Origin: Cecembia rubra
GTDB lineage: Bacteria > Bacteroidota > Bacteroidia > Cytophagales > Cyclobacteriaceae
Direction of reading: 5' to 3'
DNA: 64,000 nucleotides
Assembly (NCBI RefSeq): GCF_003014575.1
Contig: NZ_PYGF01000001.1
Coordinates: forward strand, 682,001 to 746,000
Both the position numbers and the translations under genes were made by a program. Each line of letters begins with the position of its first letter. The stretch's first letter is position 1. The notes below the pieces were generated by a model. That model worked only from the letters and a program-made list of their open reading frames with translations, made no database searches and was not told the DNA's origin. Below, one piece after another: positions 1-9,028 of the stretch.

Positions 1-71
1 ATAAAATTTCCAAGACAAAATATTTACTGCAAAAAGCTGAAAAATTTAGAATTTCTTTTAGAAACAAAATC

Positions 72-123
72 AACACGCATAAAAAAAGCGCAGTATCAAG
101 TCTGCGCTTTTTTTATGCGTGTT
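72..123. terminator. Bidirectional intrinsic terminator
   Basis: A perfect 22-bp inverted repeat (72-93 and 102-123) closes an 8-nt loop. The arm carries a run of seven A/T pairs next to a GCGCAG core, so a T tract follows the GC core on either strand. It lies 20 bp after the stop of the leftward M48 protease gene and would end that transcript and any rightward one entering from the left. Confidence 0.8.
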
Positions 124-142
124 ATTAATTGAAACAATTGAT

Positions 143-955
143 TTAGCGTTTAGTACTTCTTTCATAATATTCCAATGCCTTTGGCATTTGTTTTTGAAGC
201 TCTTCTTTTCGCTTGCCCGGACCTGGGTGTGTAGATAAAAACTCCGGTGGAGCTCCGTTTCTGCCTTCACTCATCCTGTCCCAAAAGCCTGGAGCCACCC
301 TAGGGTCATATCCTGCCATGGCCATAAAATTCAATCCCAACTGATCAGCTTCCAATTCATGCCTTCTGGAGAATTTCAGCATGCCTAATTGCCCACCTAC
401 ACCAAAAGCCTGAAGGAATATACTTTGGGTCAAAGAAGGGTTTTGCCCCATAGCCGCCTGTGCACCACCTAATAAGCCATTCAACAAAAGTCCATTGGAC
501 ATCCTCTCTCTACCATGATTGGCAATGGCATGCGCTACTTCATGCCCCATTACCACTGCCACTCCGGCTTCATCTTGACAGATTGGCAAAATACCAGTGT
601 AGAAAGCCACCTTTCCACCAGGCATACACCAAGCATTGACAATATCATCCTGAATTAAATTAAACTCCCAAGCGAAACCCTCCAATTGTTTTTCATATCC
701 CTGCTCCCTCATATACCTGTCAACTGCTTCTGCAATTCTTTTTCCTACCCTGACCACCATTTGTCCCTGATCCGTATTAGTGACTATTTTATTCTCCTTT
801 AAAACCTGAGAATACTGTTCATATGCCAATGGTAACAATTCCTCATTGCTTACTAAAGCCAATTGATTCCTTCCGCTCATAGGAACTTTAGCACAGGAAT
901 AAATTACCAACCCTAGTGCTATTAAAAAGATTATTTTTTTCAACATAACTTTCAA
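143..955 (-). CDS. M48 family metalloprotease, lipoprotein
   Basis: A zinc metalloprotease of the M48 family (BepA/LoiP-like), expected to degrade or help assemble envelope proteins from the periplasmic side of a membrane. The N-terminus has a hydrophobic signal ending in a lipobox with Cys21 (IYSCA). The catalytic HExxH motif is HEVAH at residues 138-142, and a third ligand is likely Glu202 in ELEAD. At 270 aa it has the length of a single-domain M48 protease without TPR repeats. It stands alone, with a strong terminator immediately downstream. An ATG three codons further in is an equally possible start. The family is certain; the substrate is unknown. Confidence 0.9.
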   Translation of the reverse strand: MKVMLKKIIFLIALGLVIYSCAKVPMSGRNQLALVSNEELLPLAYEQYSQVLKENKIVTNTDQGQMVVRVGKRIAEAVDRYMREQGYEKQLEGFAWEFNLIQDDIVNAWCMPGGKVAFYTGILPICQDEAGVAVVMGHEVAHAIANHGRERMSNGLLLNGLLGGAQAAMGQNPSLTQSIFLQAFGVGGQLGMLKFSRRHELEADQLGLNFMAMAGYDPRVAPGFWDRMSEGRNGAPPEFLSTHPGPGKRKEELQKQMPKALEYYERSTKR

Positions 956-1045
956 ATTTTACCCGAATTTGACCAAAAAAGATGCCATTTCAAATGACCT
1001 AATTACTTTTTTATTATTTTAATTGTCAGATAACAATGTAATACT

Positions 1046-1525
1046 ATGAATCCTGAAGCTAGAAAATATCAAAAAAGAATGAGCAGCCCCATCATTTTTT
1101 GGTTGGCCATGTTATTTAAATTACCCTCTGCAGTTTTTTGGAGATTGAAAATCAAAAGTTTAACTCTTGAAAAATGCGAAGTCACCATCCCTTATTTTTG
1201 GAGATCCCAAAATCCATTTCAATCCATCTATTTTGCTGCTTTAGCAGGTGCAGCTGAATTAAGTACTGGAGCCCTTTGTCAATTAGCCATGGCTGGAAAA
1301 GGAAAATTCAGTATGCTGGTAGTGGATTTTAGGGCAGAATACCATAAAAAGGCCAATGATACAACTACCTTTTTATGTGATCAAGGCGCTGAACTGAACA
1401 AACTGATAGAAGGCCTTGCTCCTGATGAAAATGAAAAATTGACTATGGTCTCTACCGGAACAAATTCAAAGGGGGAGTTAGTAGCTAAATTTTATGTAAC
1501 CTGGTCCTTTAAAAGGAAATCATAA
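1046..1525 (+). CDS. DUF4442 (hotdog-fold) domain protein
   Basis: A 159-aa soluble protein resembling DUF4442 proteins, which have a hotdog fold related to thioesterases. The typical central stretch is visible around residues 55-85: NPFQSIYFAALAGAAELSTG followed by a hydrophobic segment, then a strand-rich C-terminal half. No signal peptide is seen. The first in-frame ATG follows an AT-rich leader. It is transcribed away from the M48 gene, with 90 bp between their starts. Members of this group are often guessed to act on acyl-CoA, but nothing here shows a substrate, so the function is unknown. Confidence 0.75.
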   Translation: MNPEARKYQKRMSSPIIFWLAMLFKLPSAVFWRLKIKSLTLEKCEVTIPYFWRSQNPFQSIYFAALAGAAELSTGALCQLAMAGKGKFSMLVVDFRAEYHKKANDTTTFLCDQGAELNKLIEGLAPDENEKLTMVSTGTNSKGELVAKFYVTWSFKRKS

Positions 1526-1850
1526 AGAAAACTTTATATATCTATAAAATCATTTAATTGCTAAAAATGGGCATTAGGGCAACTTTTGCTGTATTTGACA
1601 GGTATAAATGTTCAAAAAGTAGTGATAAATGAACATTAATGATATTAAGTCCTGGTCCCAAAAATTTTCCGCTAGAATCATTGGGCTGTTTTGGAATTCA
1701 TGGGAGTCCAGGCACCATTTATATTTTGTAACAATCCCAGTTGATGATTGTAATTCAAAATCTTTTAGTAGATAAAAGAAGTTTGCTTTATCCCCCAAAT
1801 TTGAACTTGGGTTTAGCGATTTATTTTGCTGGTTGCCTTTTGTTTAGGTT
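1526..1850. other. Intergenic stretch without a supported gene
   Basis: About 325 bp between the DUF4442 gene and a hairpin. The only open frame of note (1574-1798, minus, 74 codons) has no recognisable domain, no plausible leader, and an amino-acid make-up expected of noncoding AT-rich DNA. I see no RNA gene or repeat in it. Confidence 0.4.
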
Positions 1851-1889
1851 AAAGGCCATCCGATGTTCGGATGGCTTTACTATTTTTTT
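1851..1889. terminator. Candidate terminator hairpin
   Basis: AAAGGCCATCCGA (1851-1863) pairs with TCGGATGGCTTT (1867-1878) with one bulged G and a tight loop. A seven-T run follows at about 1883-1889 on the plus strand. It sits just past the 3' end of the leftward gene at 1911, where only a short T run follows on the minus strand. Confidence 0.5.
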
Positions 1890-1910
1890 GTTTCCTAATT
1901 AATCCATTTT

Positions 1911-2705
1911 TCAGTTGCCTCTTCTCTTTCGAAAATCCTGAGATTTGATATGTTCATTCTGAATATCTTCCTTTCTGTATTTAGTCCGTTGATTTAAAAA
2001 ATCAGTAAGCATTTCATAGACCTTCTCTGAATTCAGATCCAAAAATTGATGGTCTAAATTTTGAAGATTAAACTCAACAATTAAGTCATCTAAATCCCTT
2101 TCAGTAAGGTTGTACTCTATTTTCAGTGTCTGCATTATTGAGTCTGATTGTATGAGATCCAGATAATCCTTTTGCCTTTCCTTTATAGCCATTTTGCGGG
2201 CATATTCCCGTTTCTGCCTTTCTGATCTCATGAAATAGGAAATGGGGCCATCTAAAGTTAATCCTGGCATCATTCCGTTTTGTTCGGAAGTTCCACCGTA
2301 AATTTTTCCCGGACCTGAAGACCTATTGCTGATCGGTCTCAAATTGGACATATTTCCCAGATTAAAAGGGATGGACGTCCTTTCACTATATAAATCGAAT
2401 CGCGGAAGTGTCCTGGCATCCAAATAGATTTCTGTTAAAAAATGCTTATCCTCTCCCACAATGACTGTTTTAGGAATATAATAATTTCTTGAAATCAGTA
2501 GACTATCTCCTTTATTTCCAAATACCCGAAAGTATCCCCTCTCATTGGTCAGGCTGCTGTCCTTGGTTTGGAGATTGATTACCCAAACCTTATCAAGAAA
2601 ATTCTTATCCAAACCATCAATGATATTACCGGTAACCACTTGTCCGAAAACCGGAAAGGAATTTATTGCCAAAAACAGTGATAATATAGAAAGGTGTTTA
2701 TTCAC
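1911..2705 (-). CDS. Secreted protein with carboxypeptidase-regulatory-like domain
   Basis: A 264-aa exported protein of unknown function. Residues 1-21 form a signal peptide ending near FG-QVV. Residues 22-105 read as a carboxypeptidase-regulatory-like beta-sandwich (VTGNIIDG, then TNERGYFRV and a GDSLLIS strand), the fold common at the N-terminus of Bacteroidota surface proteins. The rest is polar, rich in Arg, Lys and Asp, probably helical, and ends in a basic RKRRGN tail. No TonB-dependent barrel follows, so this is a stand-alone protein, as seen for many CarboxypepD_reg-like proteins of the phylum. The start is the first ATG, 65 bp from the divergent neighbour's open frame. Confidence 0.7.
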   Translation of the reverse strand: MNKHLSILSLFLAINSFPVFGQVVTGNIIDGLDKNFLDKVWVINLQTKDSSLTNERGYFRVFGNKGDSLLISRNYYIPKTVIVGEDKHFLTEIYLDARTLPRFDLYSERTSIPFNLGNMSNLRPISNRSSGPGKIYGGTSEQNGMMPGLTLDGPISYFMRSERQKREYARKMAIKERQKDYLDLIQSDSIMQTLKIEYNLTERDLDDLIVEFNLQNLDHQFLDLNSEKVYEMLTDFLNQRTKYRKEDIQNEHIKSQDFRKRRGN

Positions 2706-2815
2706 AATCCGAAATTAATGACAACTTAATTCCTTTAAAATTCCGGAGAGTTAAAAATTATTAATGGGAATTGGGCCAAATGTTAAAACCTTTCATTGAA
2801 TTGATTAATTTCCCA

Positions 2816-3718
2816 ATGAAATTTATGAGTATCAGCAGTTACAATCCAATTTATTCTCTAACGCGATTTGCACCTACTCCCAGTGGATATCTTCATTTGG
2901 GAAATATATTTTCCTTTTTGACCACCTTTAAGATTGCAAAAACACATCATGCCAAAATCCTATTAAGGATAGATGACATGGACAGGGAAAGGGTCAGGAA
3001 GGAATATATTCAGGATATTTTTGACACTTTGGATTTCCTGGAAATCCCATATGATCTAGGACCAAAAAATCTCAAACACTTTGAAAGTGAATATGCTCAA
3101 AAAAATAGGATGGAGTTGTATTTGGATGCCTTAGAAACCTTAAAAAAAACCGGAAAATTATTTGCCTGTAACTGTAGTAGAAAAAAAATCCTGGATTTGA
3201 ATCCAAATGGTTATTATTCAGGTTACTGCAGAGATAGATTCCTGGGTTTTAATAAAAAGAATATAGCCTGGAGATTTTGTGTGGATGCTAGGGAAAGTAT
3301 ATCATTCATGGATATTGAAGCTGGAATTACAGAAGGAAATCTTCCTGAAATTCTGGCGGACTTTATTGTAAGGAGAAAGGATGGTCTTCCTGCATATCAA
3401 TTAAGCTCTGTGGTTGATGATCTTTATTTTGGAGTTGACCTTATAGTAAGAGGTAAGGACCTCTTGGGATCGACAATGACACAAGTTCATCTTTCTAAAT
3501 TTTTATCAAATAATAGCTTTGGACAAATAGGATTTTTCCACCATTCTTTGATTAGAAAGGCTGATGGACAAAAGCTCTCAAAATCTGCTGGAGATACCTC
3601 TGTACAATTTTTAAGAAAGTCCGGTAAAAAAAAGGAAGATATTTTTGAAATGATAGGAAAACGGATGGGACAAGATACACCCATCCGTGGGTTACAGGAT
3701 TTTATTTTATTGAGTTAA
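2816..3718 (+). CDS. Glutamyl-Q tRNA(Asp) synthetase-like protein
   Basis: A class I glutamyl-tRNA synthetase catalytic domain without an anticodon-binding domain (about 300 aa). The HIGH-type motif is in RFAPTPSGYLHLGN and the KMSKS-type motif is KLSKS near the C-terminus. Between them a Cys-x-Cys ... Tyr ... Cys cluster (CNCSRK ... YYSGYCR) matches the zinc site of GluQ-RS (YadB), which attaches glutamate to queuosine in tRNA-Asp. The absence of a C-terminal anticodon domain argues against a true GluRS. The open frame extends upstream to a TTG at 2771, but ATG 2816 or 2825 places the RFAPTPSG motif at the usual distance from the N-terminus. Two tRNA-Asp genes, the presumed substrate, lie 31 kb away in this window. 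Confidence 0.8.
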   Translation: MKFMSISSYNPIYSLTRFAPTPSGYLHLGNIFSFLTTFKIAKTHHAKILLRIDDMDRERVRKEYIQDIFDTLDFLEIPYDLGPKNLKHFESEYAQKNRMELYLDALETLKKTGKLFACNCSRKKILDLNPNGYYSGYCRDRFLGFNKKNIAWRFCVDARESISFMDIEAGITEGNLPEILADFIVRRKDGLPAYQLSSVVDDLYFGVDLIVRGKDLLGSTMTQVHLSKFLSNNSFGQIGFFHHSLIRKADGQKLSKSAGDTSVQFLRKSGKKKEDIFEMIGKRMGQDTPIRGLQDFILLS

Positions 3719-3731
3719 AATATATTGAGGT

Positions 3732-5114
3732 TTATTCCTCAAAACCTAAACCGGCAGCATTCAACATTTTGGCATAGGCAGTCTTTCTCTTTGCTGCCAG
3801 CTCATTGAGAGTAACTTGAGCATTAAATAAACTAACCTCCCTGGCATTGACAAGGAATAATGAACTTTCCCCAACCTCAAATCGCATCATTTCACCATCA
3901 AGCAGGCGCTGCAGTCCACTGACATTTCTGAAGAATACTTTCAATTGCTCATCTACTGTTTCATAATTGTAGATTTCACTTTCAAGTTTGTTTTTAAGTT
4001 GAACAAACTTCAGGTCCCTTTCATAATTTTTAAAATCCAATTTGGCCTTGGTCAAACCAAGACTTCCCCTTTCTTTTCTCAAAAACATGGGCATAGCAAA
4101 GGTGAAGCCCATCTTATAATTGTTTTCAAGGAATGGGGAGACCATCAAAGGATTGAAGGTTTCAGTAAGGAAGTTATAATTAAACCTCAGGACTGGTTTC
4201 AGCATTTCGGCTTTAAACCTCCTTTCCACCTCAGTACTTGCAATATCAAAGTCTTTCAACTGCAATTCTGGATGCTGAAAAACGTAAGTTCTCAAAGACT
4301 CTTTGCTATAATCAAACAGCATCTCCTCAAGTACATTCTCGGGAAATATCCCTTCTATTAAATCCATGGGATCTTCTTCTTGATCCCATAAAAATGTATT
4401 AAGGTACTGGGTAGATTTAAAGAAATTAATTTGAGCATTTTGAAATCTGTACAAACGATCCATTACCTGAGTATAAGCCTCAACTGTATCGATGGCAGGA
4501 AAATCACCTTGGATAAAACTCTCCTTTACCATTTCAAATCTTTGTTCGGCCAATCTCAGCCCCTCTTCAAAAACCTTAAGATTGTTGTAATCAGCTGCCC
4601 ATTTCCAATAGGCATCAGTGGCATCAAGGTAAAGGTCGTTAAGGATTTGAATCCTTTCTGCCTTTGTTGCATCTCTAAAGATCTGTGCTTGTCTCAATGC
4701 AGCCCTTCTGTTGTCTATGAAAAGACCTTGACCTATATTCACTGAAGCACCTAGTGCCACAAGCCCATCAGCCGGTACTGTTTGTTCAGGGTTGAGGAAA
4801 ACACCTGTATTCTGTTCGACAATACCCTTCAGCTCAACACCTCCCCAGGTTGGTATCCCAATACCTGCCTGACGAGTATCGTAATACTCAGTGTTTTTGA
4901 ACTTCTTAGTACTGTAATCAGCGAATATTTTTGGATCAAATCCACCACGGGCAGCAAGTAATTCCTGTTCCCCAAATCGGAGGTTCACATCTGCCAATTT
5001 GGCCACGGGGTGGTTACCTCTCACCCAATCCAGGTAAGTCTCAAAAGTCAAACTTTCTTGAGCCCAAACGGAAGTGGATACCAATAAACCAATAATTATA
5101 AAATATACTCTCAT
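3732..5114 (-). CDS. TolC family outer membrane channel protein
   Basis: A 460-aa outer membrane efflux protein with a cleavable signal peptide (residues 1-18, ending WAQ-ES) and long alpha-helical hairpins typical of the TolC barrel/tunnel (for example LYRFQNAQINFFKSTQYLN and the C-terminal helix before LNELAAKRKTAYAKMLNAAG). It is the last gene of an operon with an HlyD-like adaptor (3 bp upstream), an ABC protein and a TetR regulator. Known TolC proteins form a trimeric exit duct through the outer membrane, docking onto the adaptor. The substrate is unknown. Confidence 0.88.
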   Translation of the reverse strand: MRVYFIIIGLLVSTSVWAQESLTFETYLDWVRGNHPVAKLADVNLRFGEQELLAARGGFDPKIFADYSTKKFKNTEYYDTRQAGIGIPTWGGVELKGIVEQNTGVFLNPEQTVPADGLVALGASVNIGQGLFIDNRRAALRQAQIFRDATKAERIQILNDLYLDATDAYWKWAADYNNLKVFEEGLRLAEQRFEMVKESFIQGDFPAIDTVEAYTQVMDRLYRFQNAQINFFKSTQYLNTFLWDQEEDPMDLIEGIFPENVLEEMLFDYSKESLRTYVFQHPELQLKDFDIASTEVERRFKAEMLKPVLRFNYNFLTETFNPLMVSPFLENNYKMGFTFAMPMFLRKERGSLGLTKAKLDFKNYERDLKFVQLKNKLESEIYNYETVDEQLKVFFRNVSGLQRLLDGEMMRFEVGESSLFLVNAREVSLFNAQVTLNELAAKRKTAYAKMLNAAGLGFEE

Positions 5115-5117
5115 CGG

Positions 5118-6470
5118 TTATTTTTTCTTACTGTTTTCAGCTTTTTCCCTGGATGTGTAATAATCAGGTGGGAAACCGTTGAGCTGACGCCACAATTCAT
5201 ACCAAAGCGGTACATCATTGAGAAGTGCAATGCCATCTGCTCCGGAGCCTATTCTTAATTTATCCGGCCATGGTTTGTCTTCCGGATCCTCTACAACCAA
5301 TATCCTATATTTCCCGTTAGGCCCTGCAAAATTATCAATGGCATGTACCACTCCTCCAAAAGTACCGTTTGTGATTTGAGGCCAACCCGAAAATACAATT
5401 GCAGGCCAACCATCAAAAATAAACCTTACTTTGTTACCCAATCGGATCAGTGGAAAATCAACAGGCTCAACGAACATCTCAACAGCTAATTGGGCGTTTC
5501 CAGGTAAAATACTGATAATCTCTGCACCTTCCTTGATCGTCTCTCCTATACCGACTTGAATGGCACGCGTTATGTATCCTTCCTGAGGAGCAAGAATATA
5601 CCTGTAACCTGTTCTTACCTCATAGTTGGAGTATTGATTTTCAAGTTTGGTAGCTGTAGCTTCAGCATCAAACTGTGAAGACATGGACTCATACATATCT
5701 GCTGAAGCTTTTGCCATTCTATCCCTGAAATCATTGTCAATGGCATTCAACTCAATCTGTGCTGCTATATGCGCATTGATACTTTGTAAAAGTCTATTTT
5801 CTGCAGCTATCAGATTCGCCTGAACTTCCTGGAACCTTAATTGTCTTTGTTCAAAATCAGTCAGGGAACGTAAACCTTCCTTATATAATTTTTCAGCCCT
5901 GCCCAACTGCTCCTCACCAATTTTGAAATTCACCTTGGCCTGTTCAAACTTAATGCTGTCAGAAGTTACCTGAAGCATTGCCATTTGAAGTCGGTTTTCT
6001 GCCTGTTCTCTTCTCAACTTGTTATTTTCCCTTAGTGCACCAATCTGGATTTCCAAGGATTTCACTTTTTCAGAATAAGACTTTGCTGCCATTGTTTTGG
6101 CATCCACCTGAAGTTTAGTTCTTTCCAAAAGCCTGGGATCGAAATAATCATCCTTTATTTCAGAAACTAGCAAAACAGTATCTCCTTTTTGCACATAATC
6201 TCCTTCAGCCACATACCACCTTTCAATCCTTCCTGCAATGATCGAATGTACAGTTTGAGGTCGCTGGTCAGGCCTTAGGGCCGTCACAAATCCTTTAGAT
6301 CTTATGTTTTGAGTCCATGGTAAAAACAAAAACAAAAACGCACAAACTAAAAACCAAATAAGAATTTTAATTCGCTTCCTGCTTTCGTTTTTTGGAAAAC
6401 TCATTCCCAAACTCTTGTAACCCTGAAAGGAAGTTTTGTCCCCGATTTTATTTTTTGAAATATCTATCAT
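5118..6470 (-). CDS. HlyD family periplasmic adaptor protein
   Basis: A 450-aa membrane fusion protein. One transmembrane helix spans about residues 34-52 (ILIWFLVCAFLFLFLPW). A first half biotinyl/lipoyl motif follows (IIAGRIERWYVAEGDYVQKG), then about 180 residues of coiled coil, then the second lipoyl half (ILAPQEGYITRAIQVGIGE) and a beta-barrel. This is the HlyD plan, linking the inner-membrane ABC protein to TolC. It lies 11 bp after the ABC gene and 3 bp before tolC-like 3732-5114, so co-translation is likely. The protein has no signal peptidase site and should stay anchored. Confidence 0.9.
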   Translation of the reverse strand: MIDISKNKIGDKTSFQGYKSLGMSFPKNESRKRIKILIWFLVCAFLFLFLPWTQNIRSKGFVTALRPDQRPQTVHSIIAGRIERWYVAEGDYVQKGDTVLLVSEIKDDYFDPRLLERTKLQVDAKTMAAKSYSEKVKSLEIQIGALRENNKLRREQAENRLQMAMLQVTSDSIKFEQAKVNFKIGEEQLGRAEKLYKEGLRSLTDFEQRQLRFQEVQANLIAAENRLLQSINAHIAAQIELNAIDNDFRDRMAKASADMYESMSSQFDAEATATKLENQYSNYEVRTGYRYILAPQEGYITRAIQVGIGETIKEGAEIISILPGNAQLAVEMFVEPVDFPLIRLGNKVRFIFDGWPAIVFSGWPQITNGTFGGVVHAIDNFAGPNGKYRILVVEDPEDKPWPDKLRIGSGADGIALLNDVPLWYELWRQLNGFPPDYYTSREKAENSKKK

Positions 6471-6481
6471 AGGGTATGGGA

Positions 6482-8182
6482 TTAATTCATTTTACTTTTC
6501 AAATACACTTCACTGCTTCCATCAAATACCACCCGGCCTTCATCCAATGCAATGACCCTTGAGAATTTCTTGATTATTTCAGGATCTTCCGAAACCATCA
6601 ACAAAGTCCAGGTGCCTGATAAAAGGTAATTGATGTAAGTTTCCTTTTCTTTTTCATCAAAGCATGAAAACAGGTCTTCCAATAAAAGGGCTTTAGGATG
6701 GTTTACCAAGCATCTCGCCAAGATGATCTTGCTGATAACAGATTTACTGAGATTTTTACCCTCTGGCATGAGGACTGTATCCCAGTCTTCAGGTAACTGA
6801 TATATATATTCCTTCAATCCTACCAGCTCAATAATCTCTCTGACCTGTTTGTCAATTACATCCTTTTTTAAGGTAATATTATCATAGATAGATCCATGGA
6901 ATATGGATTGATGGGAAAGACTATCACCAATATAGCTTCTTAACCTATCCAAATTCATTGTATCAATAGGTAAGCCATTTACGATAATTCTCCCTCTATA
7001 ATCAGAGAATAATCCAGCCATAAGATACATCAAAGTACTTTTCCCACTTCCGCTTTTACCAGTTAGAATTACCTTCTCTCCTGAATTGATCTGGAAAGTA
7101 ACATCTTTCAATATGTCAAAACTTGTGTCTTTTGATTTGAAAGAAAGATCCCTAATTTCAAATTCAAGGCTCTGTTTGTTAGTAGTTAGAGACTTTTCTG
7201 TTCCTTCTTGTCTCTCCATTGGAAGGTCCATAATCTGACCCATTTTTTCTGTAGCTGTAAGTGTATCATAAACTGAATCCAAAGAAAGGATCACTTTCTC
7301 CACTGAGCTCACCATCAAAATAATTACTACCTCTGCTGCAATAAACTGACCTATACTGATCTGGTCATTGATCAAAAGTACACTACCTACAACCAAAAGA
7401 ACGGTTACAATCAATGCCTTAAACACAATCATTACCTTATACTGGAGCACAAGAACAGCAAAATGCTTATTTCTGTAATCCACATAGGACTGGAGCAACT
7501 TATCAATAGTATAAAAAGGCAACTTGGAATTTCCAGCTAATTTGAAAGTTGCCATTGTCCTACCAATTTCTTCCAACCAATAGGCTGTTTTATATTTCTG
7601 TGTAGAAACTTTGAGATTGGTTTCCATCCCTTTAGGACTGGTATAGTAAAAAATCAAAATAACCATTGCCAACAATATCACACTGAATATCAAAAAGAAA
7701 ACGTTGTATAATGCCAACAGGACCATTCCAAAGAATATCTGAACCGTGGCAAAAGAAAAGTCAATCAAAATTTTTGATATCCCCTTCTGTAGGTTAACCG
7801 CATCAAAAAACCTATTGACCAATTCAGGGGTATGCTTCCACTGAAGCTCATCCATTTTCAATCTTGGCAACCTGTAAGCAAAACTGAATGCAGATTTGGT
7901 AAATACCCTTTGCTCTAGTTTCTCTGTAAGGTATAACTGGGAAATCTGCAAAAATCCCCCAAAAGTAATTCCTATGGCCACTACCAATACCATGATCAAC
8001 CATGCTGTACTTACCCTACCCCCAAGGACAAAGTTAACAATGGCCTGTATTCCTAGTGGATAAATCAATGAAACTCCACCGTTCAGAAATGAGTAAAAGT
8101 ATATGGCATAAACTTCCTTTTTTTCTTCTTCAAGAAATTTGAAAAACCTTCTTAAAGGTGTAAGTGCGACGTCAATTTTCAT
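6482..8182 (-). CDS. ABC transporter, fused membrane/ATPase protein with degenerate nucleotide-binding domain
   Basis: A 566-aa half transporter with six predicted membrane helices (residues about 25-300) and a C-terminal ABC ATPase domain. There is no C39 peptidase domain. Walker A is intact (GKSGSGKST, 375-383). The other catalytic motifs are altered: the Q-loop position has Ser instead of Gln (IGDSLSHQ, 418-425), the signature is LSKSV instead of LSGGQ (478-482), Walker B reads LLLED so the Asp-Glu pair is reversed (E502, D503), and the H-loop His is Ser531 (VSED). Context (TetR, HlyD, TolC) indicates a type I-like export system across both membranes. Its start overlaps the TetR gene by 11 bp. 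Whether it hydrolyses ATP normally is open. Confidence 0.88.
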   Translation of the reverse strand: MKIDVALTPLRRFFKFLEEEKKEVYAIYFYSFLNGGVSLIYPLGIQAIVNFVLGGRVSTAWLIMVLVVAIGITFGGFLQISQLYLTEKLEQRVFTKSAFSFAYRLPRLKMDELQWKHTPELVNRFFDAVNLQKGISKILIDFSFATVQIFFGMVLLALYNVFFLIFSVILLAMVILIFYYTSPKGMETNLKVSTQKYKTAYWLEEIGRTMATFKLAGNSKLPFYTIDKLLQSYVDYRNKHFAVLVLQYKVMIVFKALIVTVLLVVGSVLLINDQISIGQFIAAEVVIILMVSSVEKVILSLDSVYDTLTATEKMGQIMDLPMERQEGTEKSLTTNKQSLEFEIRDLSFKSKDTSFDILKDVTFQINSGEKVILTGKSGSGKSTLMYLMAGLFSDYRGRIIVNGLPIDTMNLDRLRSYIGDSLSHQSIFHGSIYDNITLKKDVIDKQVREIIELVGLKEYIYQLPEDWDTVLMPEGKNLSKSVISKIILARCLVNHPKALLLEDLFSCFDEKEKETYINYLLSGTWTLLMVSEDPEIIKKFSRVIALDEGRVVFDGSSEVYLKSKMN

Positions 8183-8852
8183 TTTCTATGGTTTTGAAAA
8201 CTAATTGGTTAAAAAAATCAATTCTTTTTTCATCTCCCGGTTGATGCTCTGTAAGTCCAGGTAAATGCCTGGAATAATATGACTGCATCATACTAGATTC
8301 CATTACTGTTGAAACCAATGTTTTGGGAAATTGAAATCTTGGATTGATTTCAAGTATTATTTCTGCAATTCTTTCTCCGAGTTTGTGGTAATGATTGAAA
8401 AAACCCTTTTGATATTCTTCATCTACCTCTTTTGTCATTATGGCCTTGGTAGCTTCATCCGTCAACAACCTTCGAAGGGCAAGAGGATCAATAAAATCAT
8501 TTTTGGTAAAAATTGGTCCATGTACTAGGATTCTAATTGCAATCTCCAATTTCCTCCTAGGATCAGCCATATTTGCTGTTCCGAAAATAAGGTTCTGTTG
8601 AACATAGCCCCAATACCAAGAAGTAAGGTACAACAACAATTTATGCTTATTCTCAAAATATCTGTAGACAGCAGATTCAGTACATCCGATTTTAGTTGAG
8701 AGCTTTTTGAAAGTGAAATTTTCAAAGCCCAATTCTATCATCATTTCAATGCTATTGGTGATAATTCCTCTCCCCAAATCTGAGCTAAAAGGGTCTTTAA
8801 GGAAAATATCCTCATTGACGTCTACCCTTGATTTTTGTAAGATACTCTCCAT
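8172..8852 (-). CDS. TetR/AcrR family transcriptional regulator
   Basis: A one-domain DNA-binding repressor type with an N-terminal helix-turn-helix (FTFKKLSTKIGCTESAVYRYFENKH region, about residues 45-67 from the ATG) and a helical C-terminal ligand/dimer domain. It is the first gene of the exporter operon and overlaps the ABC gene by 11 bp, so it probably controls its own operon. I chose the ATG at 8852 (226 aa). An in-frame GTG at 8891 would add 13 residues but would put the start directly against a direct repeat that may be its operator. The ligand is unknown. Confidence 0.85.
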   Translation of the reverse strand: MESILQKSRVDVNEDIFLKDPFSSDLGRGIITNSIEMMIELGFENFTFKKLSTKIGCTESAVYRYFENKHKLLLYLTSWYWGYVQQNLIFGTANMADPRRKLEIAIRILVHGPIFTKNDFIDPLALRRLLTDEATKAIMTKEVDEEYQKGFFNHYHKLGERIAEIILEINPRFQFPKTLVSTVMESSMMQSYYSRHLPGLTEHQPGDEKRIDFFNQLVFKTIENEN

Positions 8853-8891
8853 TTGTGAATGATAAACACACTCTGAACGGTAGAACTTCAC

Positions 8892-8926
8892 AAAAAGTTT
8901 AGAATATTATATAAAAAGTTTGTAAT
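8892..8926. promoter_or_regulatory. Direct repeat upstream of TetR gene, candidate operator
   Basis: Two 14-bp copies, AAAAAGTTTAGAAT (8892-8905) and AAAAAGTTTGTAAT (8913-8926), are identical at 12 of 14 positions. They start exactly 21 bp apart, two helical turns. A near-consensus Bacteroidota -7 box on the minus strand (CAAATAAA on the plus strand, 8932-8939) lies just upstream, so the repeats would cover the transcription start. Confidence 0.4.
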
Positions 8927-9028
8927 ACTCTCAAATAAAATCCCCTAGAAACAAAAAGGACAAACCTCCCTTTGTAAGAGACAGAAAATAATCTATTTAA
9001 TCAATTTTGGAAAATTTTCTTAAAAACC

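Noticed and set aside
1574..1798. 74-codon open frame on the minus strand
   Set aside because: No domain, no signal, no conserved pattern, and placed in an AT-rich gap between genes; most likely chance.
3945..4745. Two plus-strand frames of 138 and 104 codons inside the TolC-like gene
   Set aside because: Antisense to a clear efflux gene, with low-complexity composition and no independent signal.
8172..8891. GTG 8891 as the TetR start
   Set aside because: It would place the start next to the direct repeat with no leader, while ATG 8852 begins a normal TetR N-terminus.
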